DNA from: JAVDCA01 sp035764045
GTDB lineage: Bacteria > Pseudomonadota > Alphaproteobacteria > Rhizobiales > Xanthobacteraceae
Reading direction: 5' to 3'
Length of the DNA stretch: 17,059 nucleotides
NCBI GenBank assembly: GCA_035764045.1
Contig: DASTZX010000136.1
Coordinates: 1-17,059 of the forward strand
Made by a program: the position numbers and the translations under genes. Shown piece by piece: positions 7,950 to 14,940 of this stretch (positions are counted from its first letter, which is position 1; each line of letters opens with the position of its first letter). Below the pieces are notes generated by a model, which saw nothing but the letters and a program-made list of their open reading frames with translations, did no database searches and was not told where the DNA came from.

Positions 7950-9059
7950 TCAGACCGCCTGTTTGGCGGGCTCGCCCGCTTGCTTGCGGCGGGTGCGGTA
8001 GAAGCTCAGCACCCGGCGGGCCGTCTCCGGCTGCAGGCGCGAGAAATTCGACATGGCCTGGTCGAGATCGTGGGCCGACATGCCGCGCTCGGCGGTCTGC
8101 AGCAGCAGGATCGCCTTGGCGGTGGTCCAGGACAGGTTGGCGAACTTGGCGAGAATGAGCGCGACCTCGGCGCCGGGATCGAGCATGGCGCGTTCGACCA
8201 CATCGACCTCGACGTCGCACAGGAGCGACATCGCGACGACGATCTGCTCGAACTTGCGCTCGCGCGCAAATTGGTGGATCGCCTCCTCGTTGAGCTGCTT
8301 GTTGCGGAACAGCCCTTCGATCTGAGCCTTGGCCTCGGCGTAGTCGGGCGAGGCGTCGCGCATCTCGCTGCGCAGTCCGCTGGTCGCCTCGGCGACCGCG
8401 TTCTTCACCGCCGCCGCGGCCTGCGGATTGAGCGCCGTGAGCTTGTCGCGGACGCTCGCCGATGCCCGCTCGATCAGCTTGAGATAGTGCGCGCGCGGGA
8501 TGTCGCGCCGCGAGCCGACCGAGATGGCGAGCACGTCGTCGCCGGTCGAACGGGTGACGAGCCGGCGGAACCCTGCGTTCGAGAAGCGCGCGCCGGTATT
8601 GCTGGCGACCGAGCGGACCACCTCGCGGTCGCCGCGCTCCACCAGCACGTCGGTGATCGCCTCGCTCAGGGATTTGCGTTCGGAAATCGCGAGCAGATGC
8701 TGCTGGCTCTTGTTGCGCGCCGTGTCGACGAGATCCGATTCATCGAGCCGTTCCGAGCCGACCAGGATCGGCCGTGCGACCGCGATGTCGTCGTGGGTGG
8801 CGAGCGCCTTGACGGTGCGTTTCGGCGCGTTGGTCACGGGGGCGAGGCGGTTCGACAGCCGCGCCAGCGATTTCGCCTCGATCCGCGCCGCGATCTTGAT
8901 CATCACGTCGTCGAACAGATCGATCTGATCGCCGGAGTAGCTTTCCGCCCCCAGGACGAAAAGGTCGGTGATGCGGGCCAACGTGTGGATTCGCTGGTCG
9001 CTCGTGCCGGATGCCAGCGCCTGCTCCAGCTCGTCGATTAATGAGGCCCGATTTGCCAT
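7950..9059 (-). CDS. DUF2336 domain-containing protein
   Basis: This 369-aa, mostly alpha-helical, charged protein looks like the DUF2336 family, which is common in alphaproteobacteria and has no settled function. I base this on the opening MANRASLIDELEQAL, the internal VGSERLDESDLVDTARNKS, and a C-terminal half with the pattern ERKFEQIVVAMSLLCDVEVD. I see no signal peptide, membrane segment or catalytic motif, so it is probably a cytoplasmic scaffold or HEAT-like helical protein. The start at 9059 is chosen for the conserved opening; a further ATG at 9083 would add 8 residues (MRRTIRPR), and neither has a clear Shine-Dalgarno. The gene converges on speE with only 22 bases between their stops, and no T-tailed terminator is seen there. 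Confidence 0.8.
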   Translation of the reverse strand: MANRASLIDELEQALASGTSDQRIHTLARITDLFVLGAESYSGDQIDLFDDVMIKIAARIEAKSLARLSNRLAPVTNAPKRTVKALATHDDIAVARPILVGSERLDESDLVDTARNKSQQHLLAISERKSLSEAITDVLVERGDREVVRSVASNTGARFSNAGFRRLVTRSTGDDVLAISVGSRRDIPRAHYLKLIERASASVRDKLTALNPQAAAAVKNAVAEATSGLRSEMRDASPDYAEAKAQIEGLFRNKQLNEEAIHQFARERKFEQIVVAMSLLCDVEVDVVERAMLDPGAEVALILAKFANLSWTTAKAILLLQTAERGMSAHDLDQAMSNFSRLQPETARRVLSFYRTRRKQAGEPAKQAV

Positions 9060-9222
9060 TCGCGGTCGTATTGTTCGGCGCATGCCAGCGGCACGCGCAT
9101 TTCATGTGCTGATGGAATATGGCGCATCAACCGTGAACAAACGATTGCCGATCGGCGCGATTGCGGCATCCGCCAGATTATTATGTCTTTTCAGTAGGTT
9201 ATATGGTAGGGGCGCCCGAGCG

Positions 9223-9570
9223 TCAGCGGCGGGCGGACGGGAATGCGCCCATGCGATCGCGGACTTCGGCCGGCACTTTATACATGCGCATGATCATCCC
9301 GCCGTCGCGCAGCCCGCAGGCCTCCCGCTGGACCACGAACGCCCACAGCGCCTGGGCGGCGGTGGCGACGAGGGCGGCCCGCTGCCCCGGATCGGCCGAC
9401 GCGTTCGGGCCGCGATCGAATTCGCTGAGTTCCCGCAATGCTGCCTCGAGCGCACGGCCCTGCCGGCCGAGCGCAGATGCGGTCTCCTGGGCGATCTCAT
9501 AGTCGAGCGCGCTGGCTGGGGTTTTTTGCCAGAGATTGGGGGCGGGCCTGCACGGGAGGCGAAACGTCAT
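9223..9570 (-). CDS. Small conserved protein, DUF6665-like
   Basis: This 115-aa protein has the segment NLWQKTPASALDYEIAQE, then an Ala-rich helix pair, then FVVQREACGLRDGGMIMRMY and a PAEVRDRMG tail. This matches my memory of the DUF6665 family of short rhizobial proteins, whose function is unknown. No membrane segment or signal is visible. The start at 9570 is preceded on the minus strand by GGAG at a spacing of about 12 bases. It is the second gene after the 53-aa membrane protein on the same strand, 89 bases away, and may share its transcript. The family name is recalled rather than searched; that this is a real gene is more certain than the name. Confidence 0.72.
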   Translation of the reverse strand: MTFRLPCRPAPNLWQKTPASALDYEIAQETASALGRQGRALEAALRELSEFDRGPNASADPGQRAALVATAAQALWAFVVQREACGLRDGGMIMRMYKVPAEVRDRMGAFPSARR

Positions 9571-9659
9571 GACTGCTGCTCCGCCAGCTGCTTACCGCTG
9601 CCGAAGCCCGCTTCGCAACAGGCAAGCGAGGGATCATCGGCCGCGTGGCGCGCCGGGGA

Positions 9660-9821
9660 TCAGAAAACCGCGAGATATCTCAGCAGGGAGATGATGCCGA
9701 TGATGATGACGATGACCCGAACGATCTGCTTCGCCCGGCCATCCAGGGGAAGGATGTTCACCAGGTAGAGAACGAGAATAATGACGACGAATGTGATCAG
9801 GATGCTGATGAGCAAGGACAT
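9660..9821 (-). CDS. 53-aa membrane protein, Thivi_2564-like
   Basis: The minus strand encodes a 53-residue protein that starts MSLLISILITFVVIILV, has the central turn NILPLDGRAKQIVRV and ends with a second hydrophobic helix rich in Ile and Val. It therefore has two membrane helices (about residues 3-22 and 33-50) joined by a short polar PLDGRAKQ loop. That layout and the LPLDGR core agree with the Thivi_2564 family of tiny membrane proteins, whose function is unknown. GAGG lies 8 bases before the ATG. A strong hairpin at 9872-9902 separates it from the upstream zinc-ribbon gene, so it may have its own start of transcription or arise by read-through. Confidence 0.78.
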   Translation of the reverse strand: MSLLISILITFVVIILVLYLVNILPLDGRAKQIVRVIVIIIGIISLLRYLAVF

Positions 9822-9871
9822 GATCGAACCTCAGTTCCCCAGGCGTTTGGCCCATCGGCAACGCACGGAAA

Positions 9872-9902
9872 GTTCCCGGGTTCCGCTATGGAACCCGGGA
9901 AC
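9872..9902 (-). terminator. Perfect 13-bp hairpin between two minus-strand small genes
   Basis: GTTCCCGGGTTCC at 9872-9884 pairs exactly with 9890-9902 around a 5-base loop. On the minus strand it lies 34 bases after the stop of the zinc-ribbon gene and is followed by TTT, so it may end that transcript. On the plus strand it is followed by GGGCGGTTT, with no T-run. The symmetric arms and weak T-tail also allow an RNA-stability element or a protein-binding site. Confidence 0.55.
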
Positions 9903-9935
9903 GGGCGGTTTCGACGGTATTAAGCTGGGGGCCCG

Positions 9936-10112
9936 CTAAGCTGCCTTGACGAGCTGGGCGTCGCGGACCGGCCATTCATGGGTCTCGCCGCAGGCCGGGC
10001 ATCGCGCCCGGACCATGTTGGACCGGATGCGCAACAGGGTGCCGATCTCGGTCGTCACACCGATATCGACCCGTTCTCGGGTCTTCGGGCAGGTAAAGAC
10101 GAGGTTTTCCAT
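9936..10112 (-). CDS. 58-aa zinc-ribbon-like protein
   Basis: This 58-residue protein begins MENLVFTCPKTRERVDIGV and carries a CPACGETHEW segment further on. C8, C38, C41 and H45 could hold one zinc ion, although the first knuckle has only one cysteine (CPxT in place of CPxC). Small proteins of this form are common in rhizobia and have no known role. ATG at 10112 follows GGGAG at a good distance on the minus strand. The frame is open much further upstream, antisense to gatC, but only because of the high GC content. It diverges from gatC with a 186-bp gap that holds both promoters. Confidence 0.75.
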   Translation of the reverse strand: MENLVFTCPKTRERVDIGVTTEIGTLLRIRSNMVRARCPACGETHEWPVRDAQLVKAA

Positions 10113-10223
10113 GGCCACACTCCCGGTGATCGGTCGGTGTCCCGAGCCCCGACAATCAAGTCGGGCGGGGACGGAATCGTTCCTCGACCCCGCAGCGGGC
10201 CTGCCGCCATGGAACGGGGCCGG

Positions 10224-10253
10224 TTGCCGATCGAAAACCCACTCTGCTATAGG
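10224..10253 (+). promoter_or_regulatory. Candidate sigma-70-type promoter for gatC
   Basis: TTGCCG (10224-10229) and TATAGG (10248-10253) are 18 bases apart and lie 46 bases before the gatC start. The same TTGCCG hexamer precedes the gatB promoter candidate. The call rests on match and position only. Confidence 0.5.
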
Positions 10254-10298
10254 CGGCCGGTCTCCACTTTTACCTTTACCTGCATTGCCCGAGGCCGC

Positions 10299-10586
10299 AT
10301 GTCCGTCGATGCCGACACCGTACGCCGCATTGCGCATCTCGCGCGCATTGCGGTTGCCGACGAGGAGGTCGAGCACCTTCGGGGCGAGATCAATGCCATC
10401 CTGGCCTTTGTCGAGCAGCTGTCGGAGGTGGACGTCGCCGGCGTCGAGCCGATGACCTCGGTCATTCCAATGGAGATGAAAAAGCGTCGTGACGAGGTGA
10501 CGGACGGCGGGATCCCCGACGACATCCTCAAGAACGCTCCGGCGCACAACGACCATTACTTCGTCGTTCCGAAGGTGGTTGAATGA
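10299..10586 (+). CDS. gatC: Asp-tRNA(Asn)/Glu-tRNA(Gln) amidotransferase subunit C
   Basis: This 95-aa protein is the small GatC subunit. It wraps around the GatA-GatB interface and stabilises the amidotransferase that converts Glu-tRNA(Gln) or Asp-tRNA(Asn) to the amide form. DTVRRIAHLARIAVADEEVE near the N-terminus, the FVEQLSEVDVAGVEP segment and the C-terminal HNDHYFVVPKVVE are typical. ATG at 10299 fits the normal length; an upstream open frame in GC-rich DNA is not coding. The ribosome site (GAGGCCGC) is modest. In most bacteria gatA follows directly; here two tiny genes intervene. Confidence 0.95.
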   Translation: MSVDADTVRRIAHLARIAVADEEVEHLRGEINAILAFVEQLSEVDVAGVEPMTSVIPMEMKKRRDEVTDGGIPDDILKNAPAHNDHYFVVPKVVE

Positions 10587-10661
10587 GGGGCACCGTGCGG
10601 TCCGCGAGGATGCTCGGTTGGAAGTACGTGGTCCGGACGTCGGGGGTAGGCGGGAGCTCTC

Positions 10662-10856
10662 ATGTGTGACGAATGCGAGGAGATCGAGCCCCTCACGGTC
10701 GCTTACTACGGCAAGCCGGACCGCAAGGGCTGGCGCCCGCCGACCGCCGCAAAGACGACGCCCGTGCATGACGACCGTCTGCTGACCGGCCGGCCCTATG
10801 CCATCGCGGTGCCGCGCTTCGTATGCGAGCCCGACGACGCGCCCGAGGTGAACTGA
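10662..10856 (+). CDS. 64-aa protein with MCxxCE start, between gatC and gatA
   Basis: I do not recognise a family. The 64-residue protein starts MCDECEEIEPLTVAYYGKP, is hydrophilic in the middle, and ends RFVCEPDDAPEVN. Cysteines sit at 2, 5 and 55. It has no signal peptide or membrane helix. CGGGAG lies 5 bases before the ATG, and its TGA overlaps the ATG of the next small gene (ATGs share the A at 10856), which argues that both are translated. The next protein repeats the MCxxCE opening and an FVCE ending, so the two may be distant duplicates. A metal-binding or GatCAB-associated role is only inference. Confidence 0.68.
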   Translation: MCDECEEIEPLTVAYYGKPDRKGWRPPTAAKTTPVHDDRLLTGRPYAIAVPRFVCEPDDAPEVN

Positions 10857-11029
10857 TGTGCCTGGCCTGTGAGATGGAAAGCGAGTGGCTCGCCTATCTC
10901 GCCGCGATGGCGCGGGATGACAGGCCGAGCGCGCAGGAGCCGGGCACCGCGCCGGCCGACCCGGCAAGGCCCGCGGTGAAGCGCCCGTCGGCGCCGCCGT
11001 TCGTCTGCGAAGAGCCGCTGCCCGAATGA
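10856..11029 (+). CDS. 57-aa protein with MCxxCE start, overlapping gatA
   Basis: This 57-residue protein starts MCLACEMESEWLAYLAAMAR, has a Pro/Ala-rich linker, and ends PFVCEEPLPE. Cysteines sit at 2, 5 and 51. It overlaps the stop of the previous small gene by one base and overlaps the gatA start by four bases (ATGA), so it sits in a tightly coupled translational chain. I recall hypothetical proteins with this MCLACEME opening in rhizobial genomes, but no function. The shared ends with its upstream neighbour suggest a common origin; a rubredoxin-like or zinc-bound knot is possible but not shown. Confidence 0.68.
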   Translation: MCLACEMESEWLAYLAAMARDDRPSAQEPGTAPADPARPAVKRPSAPPFVCEEPLPE

Positions 11030-12507
11030 CCGACCCGACCGCGCTCACGCTGGCGCAGGCGCGCGATCTGCTGCGCCAGAAGAAAATCTCCGCCGTCGAA
11101 CTTGCCGATGCGCATGTTGCGGCGATCGAGAAGGCGCGGGTGCTCAATGCGTTCGTGCTCGAGACGCCGGAGCGGGCGCGCGAGATGGCGGCGCGCGTCG
11201 ACGCAGCGCTCGCGCGCGGGGATGGCGGCCCGCTCGCCGGCATCGCGCTCGGCGTGAAGGATCTGTTCGCGACCAAGGATGTGCGCACCGCCGCCGGCTC
11301 GCACATCCTCGACACCTTCGTGCCGACCTACGAGTCGACGGTCACGTCCAATCTCTGGCGCGACGGGGCCGTGCTGTTGGGCAAGCTCAACAACGACGAA
11401 TTCGCCATGGGCTCGTCGAACGAGACCTCCTATTTCGGCCCGGTGGTGTCGCCCTGGCGCCGCAAGGACTCTGAAGCGAAGCTCGTGCCTGGCGGCTCGT
11501 CGGGCGGCTCGGCTGCGGCGGTTGCGGCCGGTCTCTGCCTCGGCGCGACCGGCACCGATACGGGCGGCTCGATCCGCCAGCCCGCAGCGTTCACCGGCAC
11601 TGTCGGGATCAAGCCCACCTACGGCCGCTGCTCGCGCTGGGGGATCGTCGCCTTCGCGTCCTCGCTCGATCAGGCCGGGCCGTTCGCGCGCACGGTGCGG
11701 GACTGCGCGATCCTGCTGCGCTCGATGGCGGGCCACGATCCGAAGGACACCACCTCGGTCGACCGGCCGGTGCCGGATTACGAGGCGGCGATCGGACGAT
11801 CGATCAAGGGCATGCGGATCGGCGTGCCGAAGGAATACCGCGTGGCCGGCATGGCGGCGGAGATCGAGGCGCTCTGGCAGCGCGGCAAGGCTTGGCTCGA
11901 GAGCGCGGGCGCCCAGGTGGTCGACGTCTCGCTGCCGCATACGAAGTACGCCCTGGCGGCCTACTACATCGTGGCGCCGGCGGAAGCCTCGTCGAACCTC
12001 GCGCGCTACGACGGCGTGCGTTACGGCCTGCGCGCGGAAGGGCGCGACGTCATCGACATGTATGAGCAGACCCGCGCGCAGGGTTTCGGCAAGGAAGTGC
12101 GCCGGCGCGTGATGATCGGCACCTATGTGCTGTCCGCCGGCTACTACGATGCCTATTACCTGCGGGCGCAAAAGGTCCGCACGCTGATCAAGCGCGACTT
12201 CGAGGCGTGCTTCACCAGCGGCGTCGACGCGATCCTGGCGCCTGCGACGCCCTCGGCGGCGTTCGCGATCGGCGAGAAGGGCCAGGCCGATCCGGTCGAG
12301 ATGTATCTCAACGACGTGTTCACCGTGACGGTGAACATGGCCGGCCTGCCCGGCATCTCGGTGCCGGGCGGTCTCGACGCGCAGGGACTGCCGCTCGGTC
12401 TTCAGCTCATCGGCCGGCCATTCGAGGAGGAGACGCTGGTCTCGCTCGGCGCCGTCGTCGAGCAGGCGGCCGGCCGCTTCGCGCCGGAGCGCTGGTGGGA
12501 ACGTTGA
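11026..12507 (+). CDS. gatA: Asp-tRNA(Asn)/Glu-tRNA(Gln) amidotransferase subunit A
   Basis: This 493-aa amidase-signature protein is the glutaminase subunit that frees ammonia from glutamine for the amidotransferase. The Ser-cisSer-Lys triad is intact: K78 in GVKDLF, S158 in PGGSSGGS and S182 in TGTDTGGSIRQPA. The 24-residue gap between the two serines equals that of Staphylococcus GatA (S154, S178). Its ATG at 11026 overlaps the preceding 57-aa gene in ATGA, so translation is probably coupled. The full length and the C-terminal FEEETLVSLGAVVEQ are normal for the family. A 101-aa conserved gene follows, and then gatB. Confidence 0.97.
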   Translation: MTDPTALTLAQARDLLRQKKISAVELADAHVAAIEKARVLNAFVLETPERAREMAARVDAALARGDGGPLAGIALGVKDLFATKDVRTAAGSHILDTFVPTYESTVTSNLWRDGAVLLGKLNNDEFAMGSSNETSYFGPVVSPWRRKDSEAKLVPGGSSGGSAAAVAAGLCLGATGTDTGGSIRQPAAFTGTVGIKPTYGRCSRWGIVAFASSLDQAGPFARTVRDCAILLRSMAGHDPKDTTSVDRPVPDYEAAIGRSIKGMRIGVPKEYRVAGMAAEIEALWQRGKAWLESAGAQVVDVSLPHTKYALAAYYIVAPAEASSNLARYDGVRYGLRAEGRDVIDMYEQTRAQGFGKEVRRRVMIGTYVLSAGYYDAYYLRAQKVRTLIKRDFEACFTSGVDAILAPATPSAAFAIGEKGQADPVEMYLNDVFTVTVNMAGLPGISVPGGLDAQGLPLGLQLIGRPFEEETLVSLGAVVEQAAGRFAPERWWER

Positions 12508-12522
12508 GCAGGCGATAGAGTT

Positions 12523-12544
12523 GCGGCATCGCGTGCGATGCCGC
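12523..12544 (+). promoter_or_regulatory. Hairpin covering the start codon of the gene after gatA
   Basis: GCGGCATCG at 12523-12531 pairs perfectly with 12536-12544 around a CGTG loop. The 3' arm contains the ATG at 12538. If the RNA folds this way the first start codon is masked and the second in-frame ATG at 12547 is free just past the stem. It could also be a weak terminator for gatA, though no T-run follows. Confidence 0.45.
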
Positions 12545-12843
12545 CCATGACCCCCGAAGACTTTCGTCGCAGCCAGGCCTTGCAGACGCCGCCGCGGGCA
12601 CTCACACCCGCTCTTGCGGCGCTGTGGTGGCTCAAGAAGGGCGAATGGGAGAAGGCGCATAAGATCGTGATGGACGAGGGCGGGCGTGAGGCCGCCTGGG
12701 TGCACGCGCATCTCCATCGCATCGAAGGCGATGCCGGCAATGCTGCGTACTGGTACCGACAGGCGAAGCGGCCGGTCGCATCCGGCTCGCTCGACGAGGA
12801 ATGGGACGCGATCGCGGCGGCGCTGCTCGGCGAAGGTCGGTGA
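12538..12843 (+). CDS. 101-aa conserved protein between gatA and gatB, helical-repeat-like
   Basis: I know no functional name for this protein. It reads PALAALWWLKKGEWEKAHKI, then WVHAHLHRIEGDAGNAAYWYRQA, which has the helix-turn-helix rhythm and WYRRA-like motif of a TPR-type repeat. Similar short proteins with ALWW..GxWxxAH and HRxEGDxxNAxYWY are, as I recall, widespread in bacteria as unnamed conserved proteins. No signal or membrane helix is visible. The start may be 12538 or the ATG at 12547 (MTPEDFRRSQ); no good Shine-Dalgarno marks either. It lies 30 bases after gatA, and the gatB promoter begins about 30 bases after its stop, so it is likely the last gene of the gatCA transcript. Confidence 0.78.
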   Translation: MPPMTPEDFRRSQALQTPPRALTPALAALWWLKKGEWEKAHKIVMDEGGREAAWVHAHLHRIEGDAGNAAYWYRQAKRPVASGSLDEEWDAIAAALLGEGR

Positions 12844-12873
12844 CGTCTCGCATCCGCCGCGCGTGGCTGGCGG

Positions 12874-12902
12874 TTGCCGCAACAGGCCGGGCACTCTATC
12901 TA
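12874..12902 (+). promoter_or_regulatory. Candidate sigma-70-type promoter for gatB
   Basis: TTGCCG (12874-12879) and TATCTA (12897-12902) are 17 bases apart and end 29 bases before the gatB start. The -35 is identical to that of the gatC candidate. It suggests that gatB is transcribed at least partly apart from gatCA. Confidence 0.55.
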
Positions 12903-12931
12903 GCGGTGCTGCACGCTTTCCGGGGAAGACC

Positions 12932-14401
12932 ATGGATGCACCGGCACGGTCATCGAAGCTGATCAAGGGCGCGACCGGCGACTGGGAGGTCGTCGTCGGC
13001 ATGGAGGTTCACGCCCAGGTGACCTCGCATGCCAAGCTGTTTTCCGGCGCTTCGACCGAGTTCGGCGGCGAGCCCAACGCGCACGTCTCGCTGGTCGACG
13101 CTGCCATGCCGGGCATGCTGCCGGTGATCAACGCGGAGTGCGTCGCGCAGGCGGTGCGCACCGGCCTCGGCCTCAACGCCAAGATCAACCTGCGCTCGGT
13201 GTTCGACCGCAAGAACTATTTCTATCCCGACCTGCCGCAGGGCTACCAGATCAGCCAGTACAAGTCGCCGGTGGTGGGCGAGGGCGAGGTCACGGTCGAC
13301 ATGCCCGATCGCAGCATCACGGTCGGAATCGAGCGGCTTCATCTCGAGCAGGATGCCGGCAAGTCACTGCATGACCAGCACGCGACGATGTCGCTCGTCG
13401 ACCTCAACCGCTCGGGGGTCGCGTTGATGGAGATCGTCTCCAAGCCCGACCTGCGGTCGGCCGAGGAGGCCAAGGCGTTCCTGCGCAAGATGCGTTCGAT
13501 CCTGCGCTATCTCGGAACCTGCGACGGAAACATGGAACGCGGCAACCTGCGCGCCGACGTGAACGTCTCGGTGCGCCGGCCGGGCGAGCCGTTCGGCACG
13601 CGGTGCGAGATCAAGAATCTCAATTCGTTCAACTTCATCGGTCAGGCCATCGAGTACGAGGCGCGCCGCCAGATCGAGCTCCTGGAGGAGGGCGGCACGA
13701 TCGAGCAGGAGACGCGGCTGTTCGATCCCGCCAAGGGGGAGACGCGGCCGATGCGCACCAAGGAGGAAGCGCACGACTATCGCTACTTCCCCGACCCGGA
13801 CCTGTTGCCGCTCGAGATCACGCAGGCCTATGTCGACGAGCTCAAGCGCGTGCTGCCCGAGTTGCCGGACGCCAAGCGCCAGCGCTTCATCTCCGAGCTC
13901 GGGCTGTCGGCCAACGACGCGGAGGTGCTCGTGGCCGAGCCCGCGAACGCAGCCTACTTCGAGATGGTCGCAAAGGGTCGCGAAGGACGGACCGCCGCCA
14001 ACTGGGTGATCAATGAACTGGGCGGCCGGCTGAACAAGGAAGGCAAGGACATCGCCGCCTCGCCGGTATCGGCCGCGCAGCTCGGGACGATCCTCGACCT
14101 CATCGCGGAGGGCACGATCTCCGGAAAGATCGCCAAGGATCTGTTCGAGATCGTGTGGGCGGAGGGCGGCGATCCGCGTGCGCTGGTCGAGGCGCGCGGC
14201 ATGAAGCAGGTGACCGACATGGGCGCGATCGAGAAGCTCGTCGCCGACATCGTCGCCGCCCATCCCGACAAGGTTAACGACGCCAAGTCCAACCCGAAGG
14301 CGATCGGCTGGTTCGTCGGACAGGTGATGAAGGCCTCCGGCGGCAAAGCCAACCCTCAGGCGGTCAACGATCTTCTCAAGGCGAAGCTCGGACTCGGCTG
14401 A
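12932..14401 (+). CDS. gatB: Asp-tRNA(Asn)/Glu-tRNA(Gln) amidotransferase subunit B
   Basis: This 489-aa protein binds the misacylated tRNA, activates the acyl group with ATP and receives ammonia from GatA. VVVGMEVHAQ, the DLPQGYQISQYKSP motif, MEIVSKPDLRSAEEAK, GTRCEIKNLNSFNF and the HDYRYFPDPDLLPLE block are all diagnostic. The C-terminal helical (YqeY-like) domain, ending NPQAVNDLLKAKLG, is complete. ATG at 12932 follows GGGGAAG at a good distance. A gap of 88 bases, with its own promoter candidate, separates it from the preceding gene. A 7-bp GC hairpin (14417-14434) just after the stop has no T-run and may or may not end transcription. Confidence 0.97.
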   Translation: MDAPARSSKLIKGATGDWEVVVGMEVHAQVTSHAKLFSGASTEFGGEPNAHVSLVDAAMPGMLPVINAECVAQAVRTGLGLNAKINLRSVFDRKNYFYPDLPQGYQISQYKSPVVGEGEVTVDMPDRSITVGIERLHLEQDAGKSLHDQHATMSLVDLNRSGVALMEIVSKPDLRSAEEAKAFLRKMRSILRYLGTCDGNMERGNLRADVNVSVRRPGEPFGTRCEIKNLNSFNFIGQAIEYEARRQIELLEEGGTIEQETRLFDPAKGETRPMRTKEEAHDYRYFPDPDLLPLEITQAYVDELKRVLPELPDAKRQRFISELGLSANDAEVLVAEPANAAYFEMVAKGREGRTAANWVINELGGRLNKEGKDIAASPVSAAQLGTILDLIAEGTISGKIAKDLFEIVWAEGGDPRALVEARGMKQVTDMGAIEKLVADIVAAHPDKVNDAKSNPKAIGWFVGQVMKASGGKANPQAVNDLLKAKLGLG

Positions 14402-14504
14402 CCGAAGCCGGTCGAAGCGCGCCCAAGGGTGCGCGGCCGCATTCGGTCGTCGCACAGGGCGTCATCGCGAGGCGCGATGGCCGGCGACGACGGCATTTCC
14501 GTCC

Positions 14505-14744
14505 GATTCGGGCGTTTCGATCGCCCGCGTGTGCGCTGTCGGAGGCGAGTCGTGCGGCTGGTCCGATTCGGTCGATTCCACCCGAGTCGCTCGATTCCGT
14601 CCGAGTCGGACCCCTCGGAGGTGGATTCGGCGAAGAAATCCAAAAAAATTTTTTCGGGCGGTTTTCGGACCGCCTGCGGCTCGATTCCGACGTCGTCGAC
14701 GGTCATCTCACCGACACGGACTCGCATCGCTTGCGATTCGAGTC
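14505..14744. repeat. Dense GANTC array with helical phasing
   Basis: Twelve GANTC sites, the target of the alphaproteobacterial methylase CcrM, begin at 14505, 14547, 14565, 14574, 14584, 14593, 14603, 14624, 14683, 14719, 14735 and 14740. At a GC content near 65% about one is expected in 240 bases. From 14565 to 14603 they fall every 9 or 10 bases in alternation, a degenerate 19-bp tandem repeat, with a further site two steps on at 14624. Confidence 0.75.
14642..14674 (-). terminator. Hairpin next to an A7T6 tract, terminator-like on the minus strand
   Basis: GGCGGT (14657-14662) pairs with ACCGCC (14669-14674) around six bases. Read on the minus strand the stem is followed by CG, six A and seven T, which resembles an intrinsic terminator for a transcript heading toward gatB. 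On the plus strand the tract precedes the stem. The A7T6 run is also a strong intrinsic DNA bend, so a structural role is equally possible. Confidence 0.35.
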
Positions 14745-14940
14745 GTGCATTCGATGCGTGCAAGAAAGCCGCATATCACCGATGTTTCTTGCATCATCGA
14801 CAAATGCGTCGCGAAAATTTTGCGAGCGCGGAATAGTTCGATGCGGTTGACAAGAACATCGCAGCATCGCGCGGCGCGCTGATGGTGATCGGTGCGTGTG
14901 TCAACGCTTCTTTAAGCCGAGAGAGTGTTCTTTTTAATCG

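Noticed and set aside
9060..9222. AT-richer patch between two minus-strand genes that might hold a promoter for the DUF2336 gene
   Set aside because: No pair of boxes at a proper distance could be set with any confidence.
10894..13002. 702-codon minus-strand frame opposite gatA and the start of gatB
   Set aside because: It is a shadow of gatA codons in GC-rich DNA; composition is His/Arg-rich and no family is recognisable.
14847..14852. TTGACA, a consensus -35
   Set aside because: The sequence 17 bases downstream is CGCGGC, with no -10 candidate at 15-19 bases.
14356..14882. Open frames of 117-135 codons on both strands in the gap after gatB
   Set aside because: They overlap each other, are rich in Arg/Ser from GANTC and GC repeats, and have no ribosome site. 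High GC content lowers the chance of stops.
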